Of a stretch of DNA of 64,000 nucleotides, positions 1 through 8,765 are shown in pieces. The stretch is from Leptospira bourretii (GTDB lineage: Bacteria > Spirochaetota > Leptospiria > Leptospirales > Leptospiraceae). The position numbers were made by a program, and so were the translations under genes. Every line of letters starts with the position of its first letter. Position 1 is the stretch's first letter. The DNA lies in contig NZ_RQFW01000016.1 of the NCBI RefSeq assembly GCF_004770145.1, positions 281,543 through 345,542 on the forward strand. Reading direction: 5' to 3'. The notes beneath the pieces are model-generated. The model was not told the origin of the DNA. It ran no database searches and saw only the letters and a list, made by a program, of their open reading frames with translations.

Positions 1-1147
1 ATTTAAATCCAGTGAGTACGTTTTTGATTTTGATTCCATTTTTTTTGGCAATCGCTTCTTGTAAGTCCGTAGTCACAATGGTTTTTACCAAATGATAGGT
101 TTTGGTTTTCGATTTTTTTCGTTCCGATAGGTATGCTGCCATAATGGAACCAATTTGGTTTCCATTTAGGTATTCATATTCTCCATCGGGCCGGCGAACT
201 CCCACACCCAGTCTATCCGCATCTGGATCTGTGGCAATGAAAGTGGCAGCCTTTTTCTTTTTGGCGTGAAACTCACATAAGGCGAGAGCTTCTTTTTCTT
301 CAGGATTAGGATATTTTACAGTTGGAAATTCCCCATCTGGTTTTTTTTGTTCAGGAACTAAAAATACAGATTTGTATCCAAAGAAATTTAACATTTCTTT
401 CATATAATCTCCACCAGTTCCATGTAACGGTGAATATACGATCCCCAGATCATTTCTTGTTTTGGGTTTGACCGAAGATAGAATTCCTGCTTGTTTTAAA
501 TCCTTTAAGTAGGTTTTGAAAACAACTGGTCCTACCGGTTTTACGAATTTTTTATAATCTTTATCTGTTTTACTGACAAGGGGAATGGTCGACCAATCGT
601 TTATCCCACTAATCCTTCCTATGATGAGAGAATCATCCGGGGGAACCAGTTGTCCTCCATCCGCAAGATAGGCTTTGAATCCATTATATTCTGGTGGGTT
701 ATGCGAAGCAGTGATGACAATCCCACCACTGGCTTTGTAATAACGGATGGCATAAGAAAGAAGTGGGGTAGGTGTCACTTTCGGAAAAATAAAAACTTTT
801 ACTCCCAGTCTGGCACCAATGCCTGCAGAGAGTTCTGCAAATTCTTTAGAGAGTCTTCTCGAATCGTAAGCAATGACAATCGATGGATCTTTTTGTGTAT
901 CTCGTAAGTAACTGATAAAACCAAGGGCAGCACGACCCACCGTATAGAGGTTCATCTTGCCGATTCCATTTCCAATTTTCCCCCGAATTCCTCCCGTTCC
1001 AAATGTAAGGGGGACAGCATAGGAATCTACGAGTTCGGAGCTCTTTCCTTCCTTCCAATCTTCGTAAGCCTTTTTGGCTTCATTCTGGATTTCCGATGAA
1101 AAAGGTGATTTCGTCCAAGATAGGATATTGTCTTCTGGTTTCAACAT
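1..1147 (-). CDS. Phospho-sugar mutase (phosphoglucomutase/phosphomannomutase family), 3' end outside window
   Basis: An open minus-strand frame starts at the ATG at 1147 and runs off the left edge, so about 382 N-terminal residues are seen. The family interconverts hexose-1-phosphate and hexose-6-phosphate in the cytoplasm. Visible landmarks are an N-terminal TFGTGGIRG motif near residue 48, the phospho-serine loop TASHNP (Ser about 148) and the metal-binding DPDADR motif near residue 307. The spacing fits the long eukaryote-like PGM/PMM group (about 550-600 residues). The gene diverges from the aminotransferase starting at 1194. Exact sugar specificity cannot be decided. The frame is intact and confidence in the family is high. 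Confidence 0.9.
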   Translation of the reverse strand, partial: MLKPEDNILSWTKSPFSSEIQNEAKKAYEDWKEGKSSELVDSYAVPLTFGTGGIRGKIGNGIGKMNLYTVGRAALGFISYLRDTQKDPSIVIAYDSRRLSKEFAELSAGIGARLGVKVFIFPKVTPTPLLSYAIRYYKASGGIVITASHNPPEYNGFKAYLADGGQLVPPDDSLIIGRISGINDWSTIPLVSKTDKDYKKFVKPVGPVVFKTYLKDLKQAGILSSVKPKTRNDLGIVYSPLHGTGGDYMKEMLNFFGYKSVFLVPEQKKPDGEFPTVKYPNPEEKEALALCEFHAKKKKAATFIATDPDADRLGVGVRRPDGEYEYLNGNQIGSIMAAYLSERKKSKTKTYHLVKTIVTTDLQEAIAKKNGIKIKNVLTGFK

Positions 1148-1193
1148 AGCTTACATACTAGTCTTTTGAAGCTAAGTAGTCTGGAAATCAATT

Positions 1194-2282
1194 TTGGAAC
1201 CTAGAGAATTTTTCATTGAAGATCGATTGGAACGATTTCGCTTAAAGGCATTTTGCAATTTAGGTGAAAGTGGGCTTGGTTTTTTTCGTTTAGAAGAAGT
1301 GCTAGGGATGGCAAATATTTCTTTTTCTGACCTTCTCGACCTTCCCATGAACGATGCACCGAACCAAGGTTCCCTGGAACTGCGCCGTGCTATCGCCAAC
1401 CTCTATCCCGGAGTTTCACCCGAACAGGTGCTTGTCACAACAGGAACTGGTGAGGCCTTGTACTTAGCATTTCATATGATGGTAAAACCCAAAACCAAGG
1501 TGGCACTCATTTGGCCCGCCTTCCAAGCTCTCTATGAAATTCCAAAAATGCTAGGTGCCGAAATCATCCCAGTCCCACATGAATCTGCATTCCTTGCCTC
1601 TACTTGGAAAGAAATTGAAGCTGATCTTTATATCCTTAACCATCCTCACAATCCTACAGGAAAAACTTTTCCAGATGCCGAATGGGAGAAACTCCTCAGT
1701 TGGTTTCGGGAAAAAAAGAAACTAGTTCTTTTTGATGAACACTATCGTTTTTTACCGGGAGAGGGTTCTCTTGGAAAAACGGGAGTGGATCCCAATCATT
1801 CTTTTTATGGAACAGGTTCCTTTACCAAATGTTTTGGAGTCACAGGTCTTAGGGTCGGATGGCTTGTCGCAAAAGAATCTTTTGTACAAAGGGCACGTTC
1901 TTTTAAAGACTACTTAACTCATACTGTTTCCCCCATATCCGAAAAAATTGCCCTTGGACTTTTGGAAAACAAAGAATCGTTTTTACCTGGGATCCAAACA
2001 CGGGTGAGAAACAATATTGTTAAGTTTACTTCCCAATGGAAGGAACTCCCCCATGCCAAAGACTTTACGACACCAAAAGGGGGACTTGTGGGTTGGCTTA
2101 TGTTAGAGCCGAGTATATCTTCTGAAGCATATGCCGATAGGCTTTTTGAAAAAACAGGTGTATTTGTTTTGCCTGGATCTAATTTTGAAGAAGAAGGTTT
2201 CCTTCGGATTGGATTTGGGGAAACGGAAGAGCGAATGGCAGAAGGCCTAAAGCGATGGAGTGAATGTACGGATCTCATTTAA
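1194..2282 (+). CDS. PLP-dependent aminotransferase class I/II
   Basis: A 362-residue fold-type I aminotransferase-like protein. Visible landmarks are an NPTG substrate/cofactor motif at residues 153-156, DEHY at 181-184, the SFTK Schiff-base lysine (Lys212) and GLRVGW at 218-223 with a phosphate-binding Arg. The start is a TTG; no upstream ATG is in frame before the divergent mutase gene. Substrate is unknown: aspartate or aromatic aminotransferases and histidinol-phosphate-like enzymes all share these motifs. The next gene overlaps its 3' end by 19 bp, so the two are probably co-transcribed. Confidence 0.88.
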   Translation: MEPREFFIEDRLERFRLKAFCNLGESGLGFFRLEEVLGMANISFSDLLDLPMNDAPNQGSLELRRAIANLYPGVSPEQVLVTTGTGEALYLAFHMMVKPKTKVALIWPAFQALYEIPKMLGAEIIPVPHESAFLASTWKEIEADLYILNHPHNPTGKTFPDAEWEKLLSWFREKKKLVLFDEHYRFLPGEGSLGKTGVDPNHSFYGTGSFTKCFGVTGLRVGWLVAKESFVQRARSFKDYLTHTVSPISEKIALGLLENKESFLPGIQTRVRNNIVKFTSQWKELPHAKDFTTPKGGLVGWLMLEPSISSEAYADRLFEKTGVFVLPGSNFEEEGFLRIGFGETEERMAEGLKRWSECTDLI

Positions 2283-3022
2283 AGTCTAGTTTACAATTGT
2301 TTCCAGGAATTGGTGAAAAAAAAGAGAAACAACTGTTTGGTGTTGGAGTATATGATTGGGCATCTCTCCTCCAATACCAAAATCAAAAAAACGATCCGCT
2401 GCTTCCTTCTGTTTCCATTTTAGAGGAACGAAGAGAAGAATTAGAACACGAACTATCCGAAGCCAATTTTTCTTTTTTTACCAATGAACTTCCAAGCCTT
2501 GAATACTGGAGGCTTTGGCAAAACTTCCCTGAACGATTTTGTTTTTTAGACATTGAGACCACAGGAATCTCCGAATCCTCTGTCACCACGGTTGTGAGTC
2601 TCTATCAAGACAAACGGATGTTAACGTTTGAAAGAGGAAAGGACTTAGAATTTCTTTTTGATTCCATTTCTCCAGAAGATATTCTTGTGACTTACAATGG
2701 GAAAAGATTTGATGTTCCCTTTTTAGAAAGGGAATTTCGTTATCGCGTCAGCAATCCCCAACTTGATTTGATGAATCTTTTGCATTCTATTGGAATCAAA
2801 GGGGGATTAAAAAAATCAGAAGTGATTCTTGGTCTTGTTCGTCCAGAAGAGATTGCAGGGATGGATGGAAGGCAAGCCCCTTTGTTATGGTTTGAATACC
2901 AAAGAACAAATAACAAAGAAGCTTTGGAAAAACTAATTGCTTACAACAGAGAAGATACTAAAAACTTGGAAATTGTTTTGGAAAAAACGATTGATCGCCT
3001 AACAGAAAATCGATTGTTTTAG
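2264..3022 (+). CDS. YprB-like ribonuclease H-fold 3'-5' exonuclease domain protein
   Basis: A 252-residue protein. The N-terminal 60 residues contain a GIGEKKEKQLFGVGVYDW segment resembling a helix-hairpin-helix. An RNase H-like exonuclease domain follows: DIETTG (Asp95/Glu97) as motif I, TYNGKRFDVPFL as motif II and a late YNREDTKNL as motif III. This matches the predicted single-strand exonuclease family typified by YprB. It overlaps the aminotransferase by 19 bp, suggesting translational coupling. Its cellular substrate is unknown. It converges with the CBS gene, whose stop overlaps its end by 4 bp. Confidence 0.8.
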   Translation: MYGSHLKSSLQLFPGIGEKKEKQLFGVGVYDWASLLQYQNQKNDPLLPSVSILEERREELEHELSEANFSFFTNELPSLEYWRLWQNFPERFCFLDIETTGISESSVTTVVSLYQDKRMLTFERGKDLEFLFDSISPEDILVTYNGKRFDVPFLEREFRYRVSNPQLDLMNLLHSIGIKGGLKKSEVILGLVRPEEIAGMDGRQAPLLWFEYQRTNNKEALEKLIAYNREDTKNLEIVLEKTIDRLTENRLF

Positions 3023-3450
3023 TGTGGCCCGTACATATACTCTCTGAGTATACTCATTTCTGCCTGTGTCCTGGTCAGTTTGGTTTTGACTGCGTCTCCA
3101 ATGGAGATAAGACCAATGATTTTATCACCGTCAAGCACTGGCATATGGCGGAAACGTTTGGTGATCATATTATTTAAGATATCATCCACGTCTTCATCGG
3201 GTCCAGCCACGGTGAGTTGTGTTGTCATTACATCTTTTAACTTGATTTTGTCTAGGTTGGCATGGTCTTTGGCAACCACTCGCATCAAATCTCGTTCCGT
3301 AAAGATTCCTACCAATTTTCCTTGGAAGGTAACAATCAGAGATCCTACTTTCGCACCCACCATCATTTGGGTGGCTTCCAATACATTTCTATCTTCTTCG
3401 ATGGAAAGAACAGAGGACGCTTTGTCTTTTAGAATATCTTTTACGGACAT
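3019..3450 (-). CDS. Tandem CBS-domain protein
   Basis: A 143-residue cytoplasmic protein made almost entirely of two CBS motifs (about residues 8-65 and 73-135). The first carries GSLIVTFQGKLVGIFTERDL and the second HMPVLDGDKIIGLISIGD. Such stand-alone Bateman modules bind adenine nucleotides or S-adenosylmethionine and regulate partners, but no partner is adjacent, so the role is open. Full length for the family. The ATG at 3450 is the only sensible start. Confidence 0.88.
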   Translation of the reverse strand: MSVKDILKDKASSVLSIEEDRNVLEATQMMVGAKVGSLIVTFQGKLVGIFTERDLMRVVAKDHANLDKIKLKDVMTTQLTVAGPDEDVDDILNNMITKRFRHMPVLDGDKIIGLISIGDAVKTKLTRTQAEMSILREYMYGPH

Positions 3451-3524
3451 GTCTCAAGGTTTATAGGAATTCTAACTAGATAGCAAGAAATTTTTAAGAT
3501 GGTGGGGAAAGGGAAACGGGTTTT

Positions 3525-3597
<73 letters not shown>

Positions 3598-3606
3598 GTT
3601 TCTTTA

Positions 3607-3680
3607 TGGGCCTGACAAGACTTGAACTTGTGACCCCTCGCTTATCAAGCGAGTGCTCTAACCAACTGAGCTACAGGCCC
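3607..3680 (-). tRNA. tRNA-Ile (GAT anticodon)
   Basis: The minus strand folds as a 74-nt cloverleaf: acceptor GGGCCTG/CAGGCCC, anticodon stem CTCGC/GCGAG with loop TTGATAA (anticodon GAT), T arm with AGTTCAAGTC, discriminator A, no encoded CCA. It is upstream of tRNA-Ala in the same transcript. In many bacteria this pair sits in the 16S-23S spacer, but no rRNA gene is seen here. Confidence 0.97.
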
Positions 3681-3760
3681 GGGATACGAACAGTATTTTT
3701 CGAGAGGGGTCTATGGGCAATCTTTTTTTAAGATAATTTTAAGAAAGAAATCTGAAAAAT

Positions 3761-4933
3761 TTAGAGTGAAATTTCTAATATCAGATCATCTAACAAGAGT
3801 AATGCCTGTGGTTTCCATTGAAAGATTTCATTTTCAATCGAACATAAACCTTTTTTTTCCCAACCTTCAATGGTTCTTAAGTATTTGGATTTTGATTTTG
3901 TATCCAAATACGTTTCTATAAAATCCAAATACCGAAAAGGAGAAAAGAGCCGAAATAAGGTAAGACTCAGTTCTGTAGAAGGATCGATTTTTTCATACTT
4001 AGTGGATGTTTCTTTTCTCTGATAGAGAGTAGCATTTCTTGGATTGCCATACCTATGCCCTGCAATCATCCCATGCGCTCCCGGACCAATCCCCAAATAG
4101 GGTTCATAAGTCCAATACTTCAAATTGTGTAAGGATTCAAATCCTGGTTTGGCATAATTGGAGACCTCATACCAAAGGTATCCCTGTTCTTTTAAAATGT
4201 TGGGTAACTGTGTGAGGATTTCTGATTGGAGGTTTTCTTCAGGTTCCGACTTTTTATGGTCTGTCACATCACGAGAATACTGGGTTCCTTTTTCTAAAGT
4301 TAAGGAATACAAACTCAAATGGGGAAGGCCCGCTTTTAAAAATAGATCTAAATCTGATAAAAAAGATTCTTTTGCGACACCGGGAATTCCATACATCAAA
4401 TCGATTCCCACTCGTTTGATGGGAGATTTGGAAAGCACATCCACAAGAGAATGGTAACGATCTTCATCATAATGACGACCGAGGAATTCGAGTCCCTTTT
4501 TTTCTAAGGTTTGGACACCGACATTCACTCGGTTGATCCCGATGGAATGGTAATTCGCAAGGAGTTCTGAACTTAAATCTTCTGGGTTTACTTCGATGGA
4601 AATCTCTGGGTTTTCCGAAAAAGAAAACTCGGAACGTAAAAAATCTAAAAGGTTTTTCCAATGTTCAGGTGATGCTTTCGAGGGAGTTCCTCCACCAAAA
4701 AATACAGTATCGATGGTGCGTTTTTTAATTTCAGGAAAATGTGAGATCCTATCTAAAATTTCTTTTTGGTATGATTGGAAAAGAGACTGTTCATCGTTAG
4801 CTGGTGCGGCTCCAATCCCCTCTGAATAAAAATCACAATAATCGCATTTTTTAAAACAGTAGGGGAAGTGGACATAGACTCCCAAATAGGAATTTCGGAC
4901 TTGCCAGATAGATTGTTTGTCTGCTATTTTCAT
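3761..4933 (-). CDS. hemW: HemW-like radical SAM protein (haem chaperone / coproporphyrinogen oxidase-like)
   Basis: A 390-residue radical SAM protein. The cluster motif is Cys26-x3-Cys30-x2-Cys33, followed by Asp-Phe. The Phe in place of the fourth Cys of HemN is the usual sign of HemW rather than a true oxygen-independent coproporphyrinogen III oxidase. An FFGGGTPS SAM-binding stretch follows near residue 95, and a C-terminal HemN_C-like region ends the protein. HemW proteins bind haem and deliver it to respiratory enzymes. The first codons overlap the divergent secreted-protein gene by a few bases. Confidence 0.88.
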   Translation of the reverse strand: MKIADKQSIWQVRNSYLGVYVHFPYCFKKCDYCDFYSEGIGAAPANDEQSLFQSYQKEILDRISHFPEIKKRTIDTVFFGGGTPSKASPEHWKNLLDFLRSEFSFSENPEISIEVNPEDLSSELLANYHSIGINRVNVGVQTLEKKGLEFLGRHYDEDRYHSLVDVLSKSPIKRVGIDLMYGIPGVAKESFLSDLDLFLKAGLPHLSLYSLTLEKGTQYSRDVTDHKKSEPEENLQSEILTQLPNILKEQGYLWYEVSNYAKPGFESLHNLKYWTYEPYLGIGPGAHGMIAGHRYGNPRNATLYQRKETSTKYEKIDPSTELSLTLFRLFSPFRYLDFIETYLDTKSKSKYLRTIEGWEKKGLCSIENEIFQWKPQALLLLDDLILEISL

Positions 4934-5420
4934 GAGTATGAAAGGGTTTTGGATGGTTATTCTATTTTTGGGAATCTCTACCTTTTCGATCCTTTCACAG
5001 ACAGTTGTAGAACCAAATCAAAAGTTTGTTTGGGAGACTTTTTCTTTTGTTTTTCCCGAACCTGTGGTGGTAAAATTAGAATCTACCACAAACAAAAAAC
5101 TCACCGTTTATCCTGCCAAACGAGATGGATTTTTTATGGTGGTACGAACACTTCCTTGGAACGAACCATTAATGGACAAATTTCTTTGGAAAGAATCCGT
5201 TTTTACTCGGGGAATTGAACCCAAAGAAATCCAAAAGACTTTTGGGAAACTCAACTTCCAAGTTTTCCAGGCCGACCAAATTCGTAACCAAAATGCCCTT
5301 CGCAACCAAGTTTGGATTAGCCTGGATACCAAACCTGCATTGTGGATCTGGATCCAATGGAAAAGTGATCGTAAAGACCTTACCGACTTCTTTGAATCCA
5401 ACCTGTTTCTTTCGCTTTAA
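4932..5420 (+). CDS. Hypothetical secreted or lipid-free periplasmic protein
   Basis: About 162 residues from the ATG at 4932 (an in-frame ATG at 4917 lies deeper inside hemW; one at 4938 is also possible). The N-terminus is a signal peptide: MKGFWMVILFLG, a hydrophobic core, then an SQTVVEP region fitting signal peptidase I cleavage. The mature part is mixed alpha/beta with many Trp and Lys and ends in WIWIQWKSDRK. I recognise no family. It is divergent from hemW and is followed by tRNA-Met. Confidence 0.7.
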   Translation: MSMKGFWMVILFLGISTFSILSQTVVEPNQKFVWETFSFVFPEPVVVKLESTTNKKLTVYPAKRDGFFMVVRTLPWNEPLMDKFLWKESVFTRGIEPKEIQKTFGKLNFQVFQADQIRNQNALRNQVWISLDTKPALWIWIQWKSDRKDLTDFFESNLFLSL

Positions 5421-5481
5421 CGTCTAATCTTTTGTTTTATGCTTGTCTCTACTTATTTCCTCGAAAGATTGGAAGTCAGTG

Positions 5482-5555
5482 GGGCCTATAGCTCAGTTGG
5501 TTAGAGCAGCAGACTCATAATCTGCGGGTCGAAGGTTCGAGCCCTTCTGGGCCCA
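5482..5555 (+). tRNA. tRNA with CAT anticodon (elongator Met, or Ile2)
   Basis: A 74-nt cloverleaf: acceptor GGGCCTA/TGGGCCC, D arm TAGCTCAGTTGG, anticodon stem GCAGA/TCTGC with loop CTCATAA (anticodon CAT), T arm GGTTCGAGCC, discriminator A. It lacks the three G-C pairs and the C1-A72 mismatch of initiator tRNA, so it is elongator tRNA-Met or the lysidine-modified tRNA-Ile2. Confidence 0.95.
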
Positions 5556-5581
5556 CAAAACAGGAAAGGTAACGATATTCT

Positions 5582-6157
5582 ATGGAGTTTTATGAAGTAA
5601 AAATCTCTGATATCAGCCTGACCAATGTGGGTTTTGCTGTATTCCTGCGTCCGAAAGATTCGGAAGACAAACGTGTGGTTCCCATTTTCATCGGACCACT
5701 GGAAACTCATTCCATCACCACAGTCATTGATGGAACAAAACCCCCAAGACCAATGACACATGACCTTATGTTGTACATGTTGACTTCTCTTGGTGCCACA
5801 GTTCTCAAAATCACCATCGAAGAAATCATCGATAGTACGTTTTATGCCAAAATCCAACTCCGTAAAGACGAAGAGATCATCACATTGGATGCAAGGCCTT
5901 CTGATTCGATTGCCCTTGCCTTAAGGGCCAACGCTCCCATCTATATCGCTAAATCTGTGTTAGACGAAACTGGGATTATTATGAAAGAAGATGAAATCCA
6001 AGGGGATAGTATTTCTTCTGAGAAAAAAATCCAAGCTCTGCCAAAATCAAATCTTCAAATTCTAGAAGAAACTTTGGAGAACGCTTTAAAAACAGAAGAT
6101 TACGAAACAGCAGCAAAGATCAGAGACCAAATCAAAAAGCTCATCGAAAATAGTTGA
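5582..6157 (+). CDS. Bifunctional nuclease family (DUF151) protein with C-terminal UVR motif
   Basis: A 191-residue protein. Residues 1-130 match the bifunctional nuclease/DUF151 fold (VGFAVFLRP, VVPIFIGPLE, DLMLYMLTSLG, LDARPSDSIALALR). Residues 155-190 form a UVR-type helical hairpin (LEETLENALKTEDYETAAKIRD), as found in UvrB/UvrC and McsA. This combination is known in the family; the UVR part suggests protein-protein contact. It starts 26 bp after tRNA-Met, so it may share that promoter. The substrate is not known. Confidence 0.85.
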   Translation: MEFYEVKISDISLTNVGFAVFLRPKDSEDKRVVPIFIGPLETHSITTVIDGTKPPRPMTHDLMLYMLTSLGATVLKITIEEIIDSTFYAKIQLRKDEEIITLDARPSDSIALALRANAPIYIAKSVLDETGIIMKEDEIQGDSISSEKKIQALPKSNLQILEETLENALKTEDYETAAKIRDQIKKLIENS

Positions 6158-6289
6158 CCTTTCGTTCTTCTCTTAACTATGTCACATAGAAAATCCGTAC
6201 ATTCGAATTTTTTAATTGTAATCCCATATCGATTTTCCTAAACTTAGATTCCAAAAATAGGTGCGTTCGCCCTTCGATAGGAAAGTTGT

Positions 6290-6655
6290 ATGGAAAAATT
6301 GGTTATGGATGTTGTCAATGCTGGGATTGCTCTCTTTCGTTCTGGAGAAGAAAAGTTAAAAACAGCAGTTGTTGATTTAGAAAAAGTTTATAATGATCTA
6401 AAGTCGAAAGGGGAATTGGATAAATCCGCTGAGTCCCAAAAGATTCGTGACCTTTTAAGCAAAACGATTGCTGATGCACAAGGTGCCATCGGAAAAACAA
6501 ATGCTAGTTATGACGAAGTTCTTGCAAAACTTCAGGCAAATTACCAATCAATTTATCAACAAATTGATACGGCAATCCCTCCTCAAGTGAAAGAAAAGTT
6601 AAAACAAACGTTAGATGAATTAAAAGTCCTAATCGAAAAAGCAAAATCGAAATAA
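6290..6655 (+). CDS. Small helical protein, phasin-like
   Basis: 121 residues, highly charged and almost wholly alpha-helical with heptad-like repeats (LEKVYNDLKSKGELDKSAESQ, then long Lys/Glu helices). There is no signal peptide and no Cys. It resembles the loosely defined phasin-like family; a coiled-coil structural role is the most one can say. The ATG at 6290 follows GATAGGAAAG, a good ribosome site. A strong terminator follows, so it is probably monocistronic. Confidence 0.75.
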   Translation: MEKLVMDVVNAGIALFRSGEEKLKTAVVDLEKVYNDLKSKGELDKSAESQKIRDLLSKTIADAQGAIGKTNASYDEVLAKLQANYQSIYQQIDTAIPPQVKEKLKQTLDELKVLIEKAKSK

Positions 6656-6690
6656 GATATTTCGTTTTTGTCCTGGAAATTTAAGAAAAA

Positions 6691-6718
6691 AGCCACAGAG
6701 TTTTCTGTGGCTTTTTTT
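6691..6718 (+). terminator. Rho-independent terminator
   Basis: A perfect 9-bp stem AGCCACAGA/TCTGTGGCT with a four-base loop is followed by seven T. It closes the phasin-like gene. Confidence 0.92.
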
Positions 6719-6742
6719 ATTTGTTTTTGGAGAGTAGCCTAG

Positions 6743-8023
6743 ATGAGTACGTCCCCAAAACGAATCAAATTCATTCTTTTCCTGATTGTTTTTACGGACA
6801 TGATGGGTTTTTCCCTCTTGTTTCCTTTGTTCCCCAAAACCTTAGAATTCTTCTTATTAAAAGGTGATGATGCTTTGTTCAGAATGTTCTATTCTGCAGC
6901 AAACCATTTGTCTTTTGGCGGGGATACAAAATACACCTTTGTATTGTTTGGTGGAATTTTGGGGAGTATTTACAGTTTTTTACAGTTTATCGCAGCACCA
7001 GTTTGGGGAAGATTTTCTGATCACTCGGGAAGGCGCGCCATTTTACTTTTTACAACCCTTGGAAACACCATTGGATATATCCTTTGGTTGTTTTCCTCCC
7101 AGTTCTGGATGTTTGTTCTCAGCCGCGTGATTACGGGAATGATGGGAGGAAACTTATCTGTGGCCTCTGCCGCAATGGCCGACCAAACCGATGAAAAATC
7201 TAGAGCGGCAGGGATGGGGTTCTTGGGAGCCGGAATTGGTCTTGGGTTTGTGATGGGTCCACTTCTTGGAGGGATTAGTTCGCAGTGGAATTTTTTGGAC
7301 TCCTTTTATAAGGAAGGTTCGATGGTCGTGTTTCCTGCTTCTGCTTTATTTGCGATTCTTGTTTCGCTTCTGACTGTCATTTTGGTTTTTGTTTTTTTAC
7401 CACATAACAAACCGGAAGTGGTTCCAGAAAAAGAAATCCATCCATTTTTATCTTTAAAGAAAATAGAATCTCGAAATTTGGTACGTATTTCTTTATTAAA
7501 TCTACTATTTGTTCTTAGTTTTTCTGGATTTGAATTTGTTGTGAATTTTTTTCTTTCTGATACCTTTCAATTTTCTCCCAAAGAGATCGGATTTACTTTT
7601 TTATACATTGGAATCATCATCATACTGGTGCAAGGTGGGGTGGTGCGGAGACTTTCTGGAAAAATTTCAGAAAAACGAATTTCTCTTTATGGGGCAGTCC
7701 TTGTCGTGATAGGAATGGGCCTTCTTGTTTCCTTTGGAACCAATTTCCCAGGGCTTTTTGTTTCCTTATTCTTTTTGGCTTTTGGAAGTGCGCTCGTCAA
7801 TCCAGGATTATCTTCTTTTGCTTCATTAGAAAGCGGAAAAGGGGATCTCGGACGATCCCTCGGACTCTTTCGAAGTTTTGGTTCCCTCGGAAGAGCCGTC
7901 TCTCCTGTCGCATTCTCTTTGTTATACTTTCAAAAAGGACCAAACTTGGCCTTCTTTGTATCTTTTGTCCTTCTTGTTGGATTTGGATTTTTACTGTTTA
8001 CACAAAAAGAAAAAACAACTTAA
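6743..8023 (+). CDS. MFS transporter (TetA/DHA1-like)
   Basis: A 426-residue membrane protein with about 12 hydrophobic segments. The loop 2-3 signature of drug/proton antiporters is visible as GRFSDHSGRR (near residues 95-104) after APVWG, and the segment-5 motif appears as GAGIGLGFVMGPLLGG. It probably exports a small molecule; the substrate cannot be told. The gene starts 24 bp after the preceding terminator and its end overlaps the convergent ACT-protein gene by 4 bp. Confidence 0.88.
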   Translation: MSTSPKRIKFILFLIVFTDMMGFSLLFPLFPKTLEFFLLKGDDALFRMFYSAANHLSFGGDTKYTFVLFGGILGSIYSFLQFIAAPVWGRFSDHSGRRAILLFTTLGNTIGYILWLFSSQFWMFVLSRVITGMMGGNLSVASAAMADQTDEKSRAAGMGFLGAGIGLGFVMGPLLGGISSQWNFLDSFYKEGSMVVFPASALFAILVSLLTVILVFVFLPHNKPEVVPEKEIHPFLSLKKIESRNLVRISLLNLLFVLSFSGFEFVVNFFLSDTFQFSPKEIGFTFLYIGIIIILVQGGVVRRLSGKISEKRISLYGAVLVVIGMGLLVSFGTNFPGLFVSLFFLAFGSALVNPGLSSFASLESGKGDLGRSLGLFRSFGSLGRAVSPVAFSLLYFQKGPNLAFFVSFVLLVGFGFLLFTQKEKTT

Positions 8024-8643
8024 AGAAAAGATTCTAACTTGGCACGAAGCATGGGAAACATCAGTTTCTCATCTAACTTCTCACCAGTAAGGGAAGTGCG
8101 GAGTAGGAAACTATCTCGGATTTTACCGTCAAAACTATTGGCGGTAAAACTAATGATATCGATTCCTAAGTGATAGAGAGATTCCGTAATTTGAAATAGA
8201 ATTCCTGGAGTGTCTTTCATACGCAAATCCATAACAGTAAAATCAGAAGAGATGGGATTGTAAAGTTTGAGTGTTGCTTCAGAATCTCCAATTTTACGAA
8301 CAAGGACTTCTTCTTTTGCATTTTCTCTTAAATACATCGCCACCGTTTTTCCCTCATAAAATAGAGAATAAAGGTCGGTTCTGATTTGAGAGAGAAGTTC
8401 TTCTGTCATTTCTCCCCCATCCCAACTGCGGATCACAAATAGATCTTGGACATGTCCATCACTTGCTGTTTCTGCCACCGCTTCTAAAATATCCCAACGA
8501 TGGTTGTAGAGGACAGAGGTGACCCGGTAGAGGATCCCTAAATCATCTTGTGAAAGAGAAATTTTCAGTAGGGTTGTATCCTTTCTTGGAACACAAGACA
8601 CGTGTAGGATGGGTTTTTTGATTTCTTGTATTGTCTGTGCCAT
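8020..8643 (-). CDS. Double ACT-domain regulatory protein (GlnD-like ACT pair)
   Basis: About 207 residues from the ATG at 8643, chosen because AGGGAGAG lies just upstream; an ATG at 8667 is also in frame. Two ACT modules are visible: one opens with ISLSQDDLGILYRVTSVLY (about residues 25-90) and the other with LRMKDTPGILFQITESLY (about residues 130-200). Both have the Gly-Ile/Leu turn of amino-acid-binding ACT folds. There is no catalytic domain, so this is likely a ligand-sensing regulator; the ligand is unknown. Confidence 0.82.
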   Translation of the reverse strand: MAQTIQEIKKPILHVSCVPRKDTTLLKISLSQDDLGILYRVTSVLYNHRWDILEAVAETASDGHVQDLFVIRSWDGGEMTEELLSQIRTDLYSLFYEGKTVAMYLRENAKEEVLVRKIGDSEATLKLYNPISSDFTVMDLRMKDTPGILFQITESLYHLGIDIISFTANSFDGKIRDSFLLRTSLTGEKLDEKLMFPMLRAKLESFL

Positions 8644-8765
8644 AGAGCTCTCCCTTAAAATCGGCATTCTGCTTAGAACGTAAACAATCGGTGGCCGGAA
8701 ATGCCCGGGCCGGTTCTAAAACATCCGTTCTCTAAAGAAATTGCAAAAAAGATGCCAAGTATCGC

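Noticed and set aside
650..1058. Short frames inside the phospho-sugar mutase region
   Set aside because: They lie across the mutase reading frame, which is open to the window edge with family motifs.
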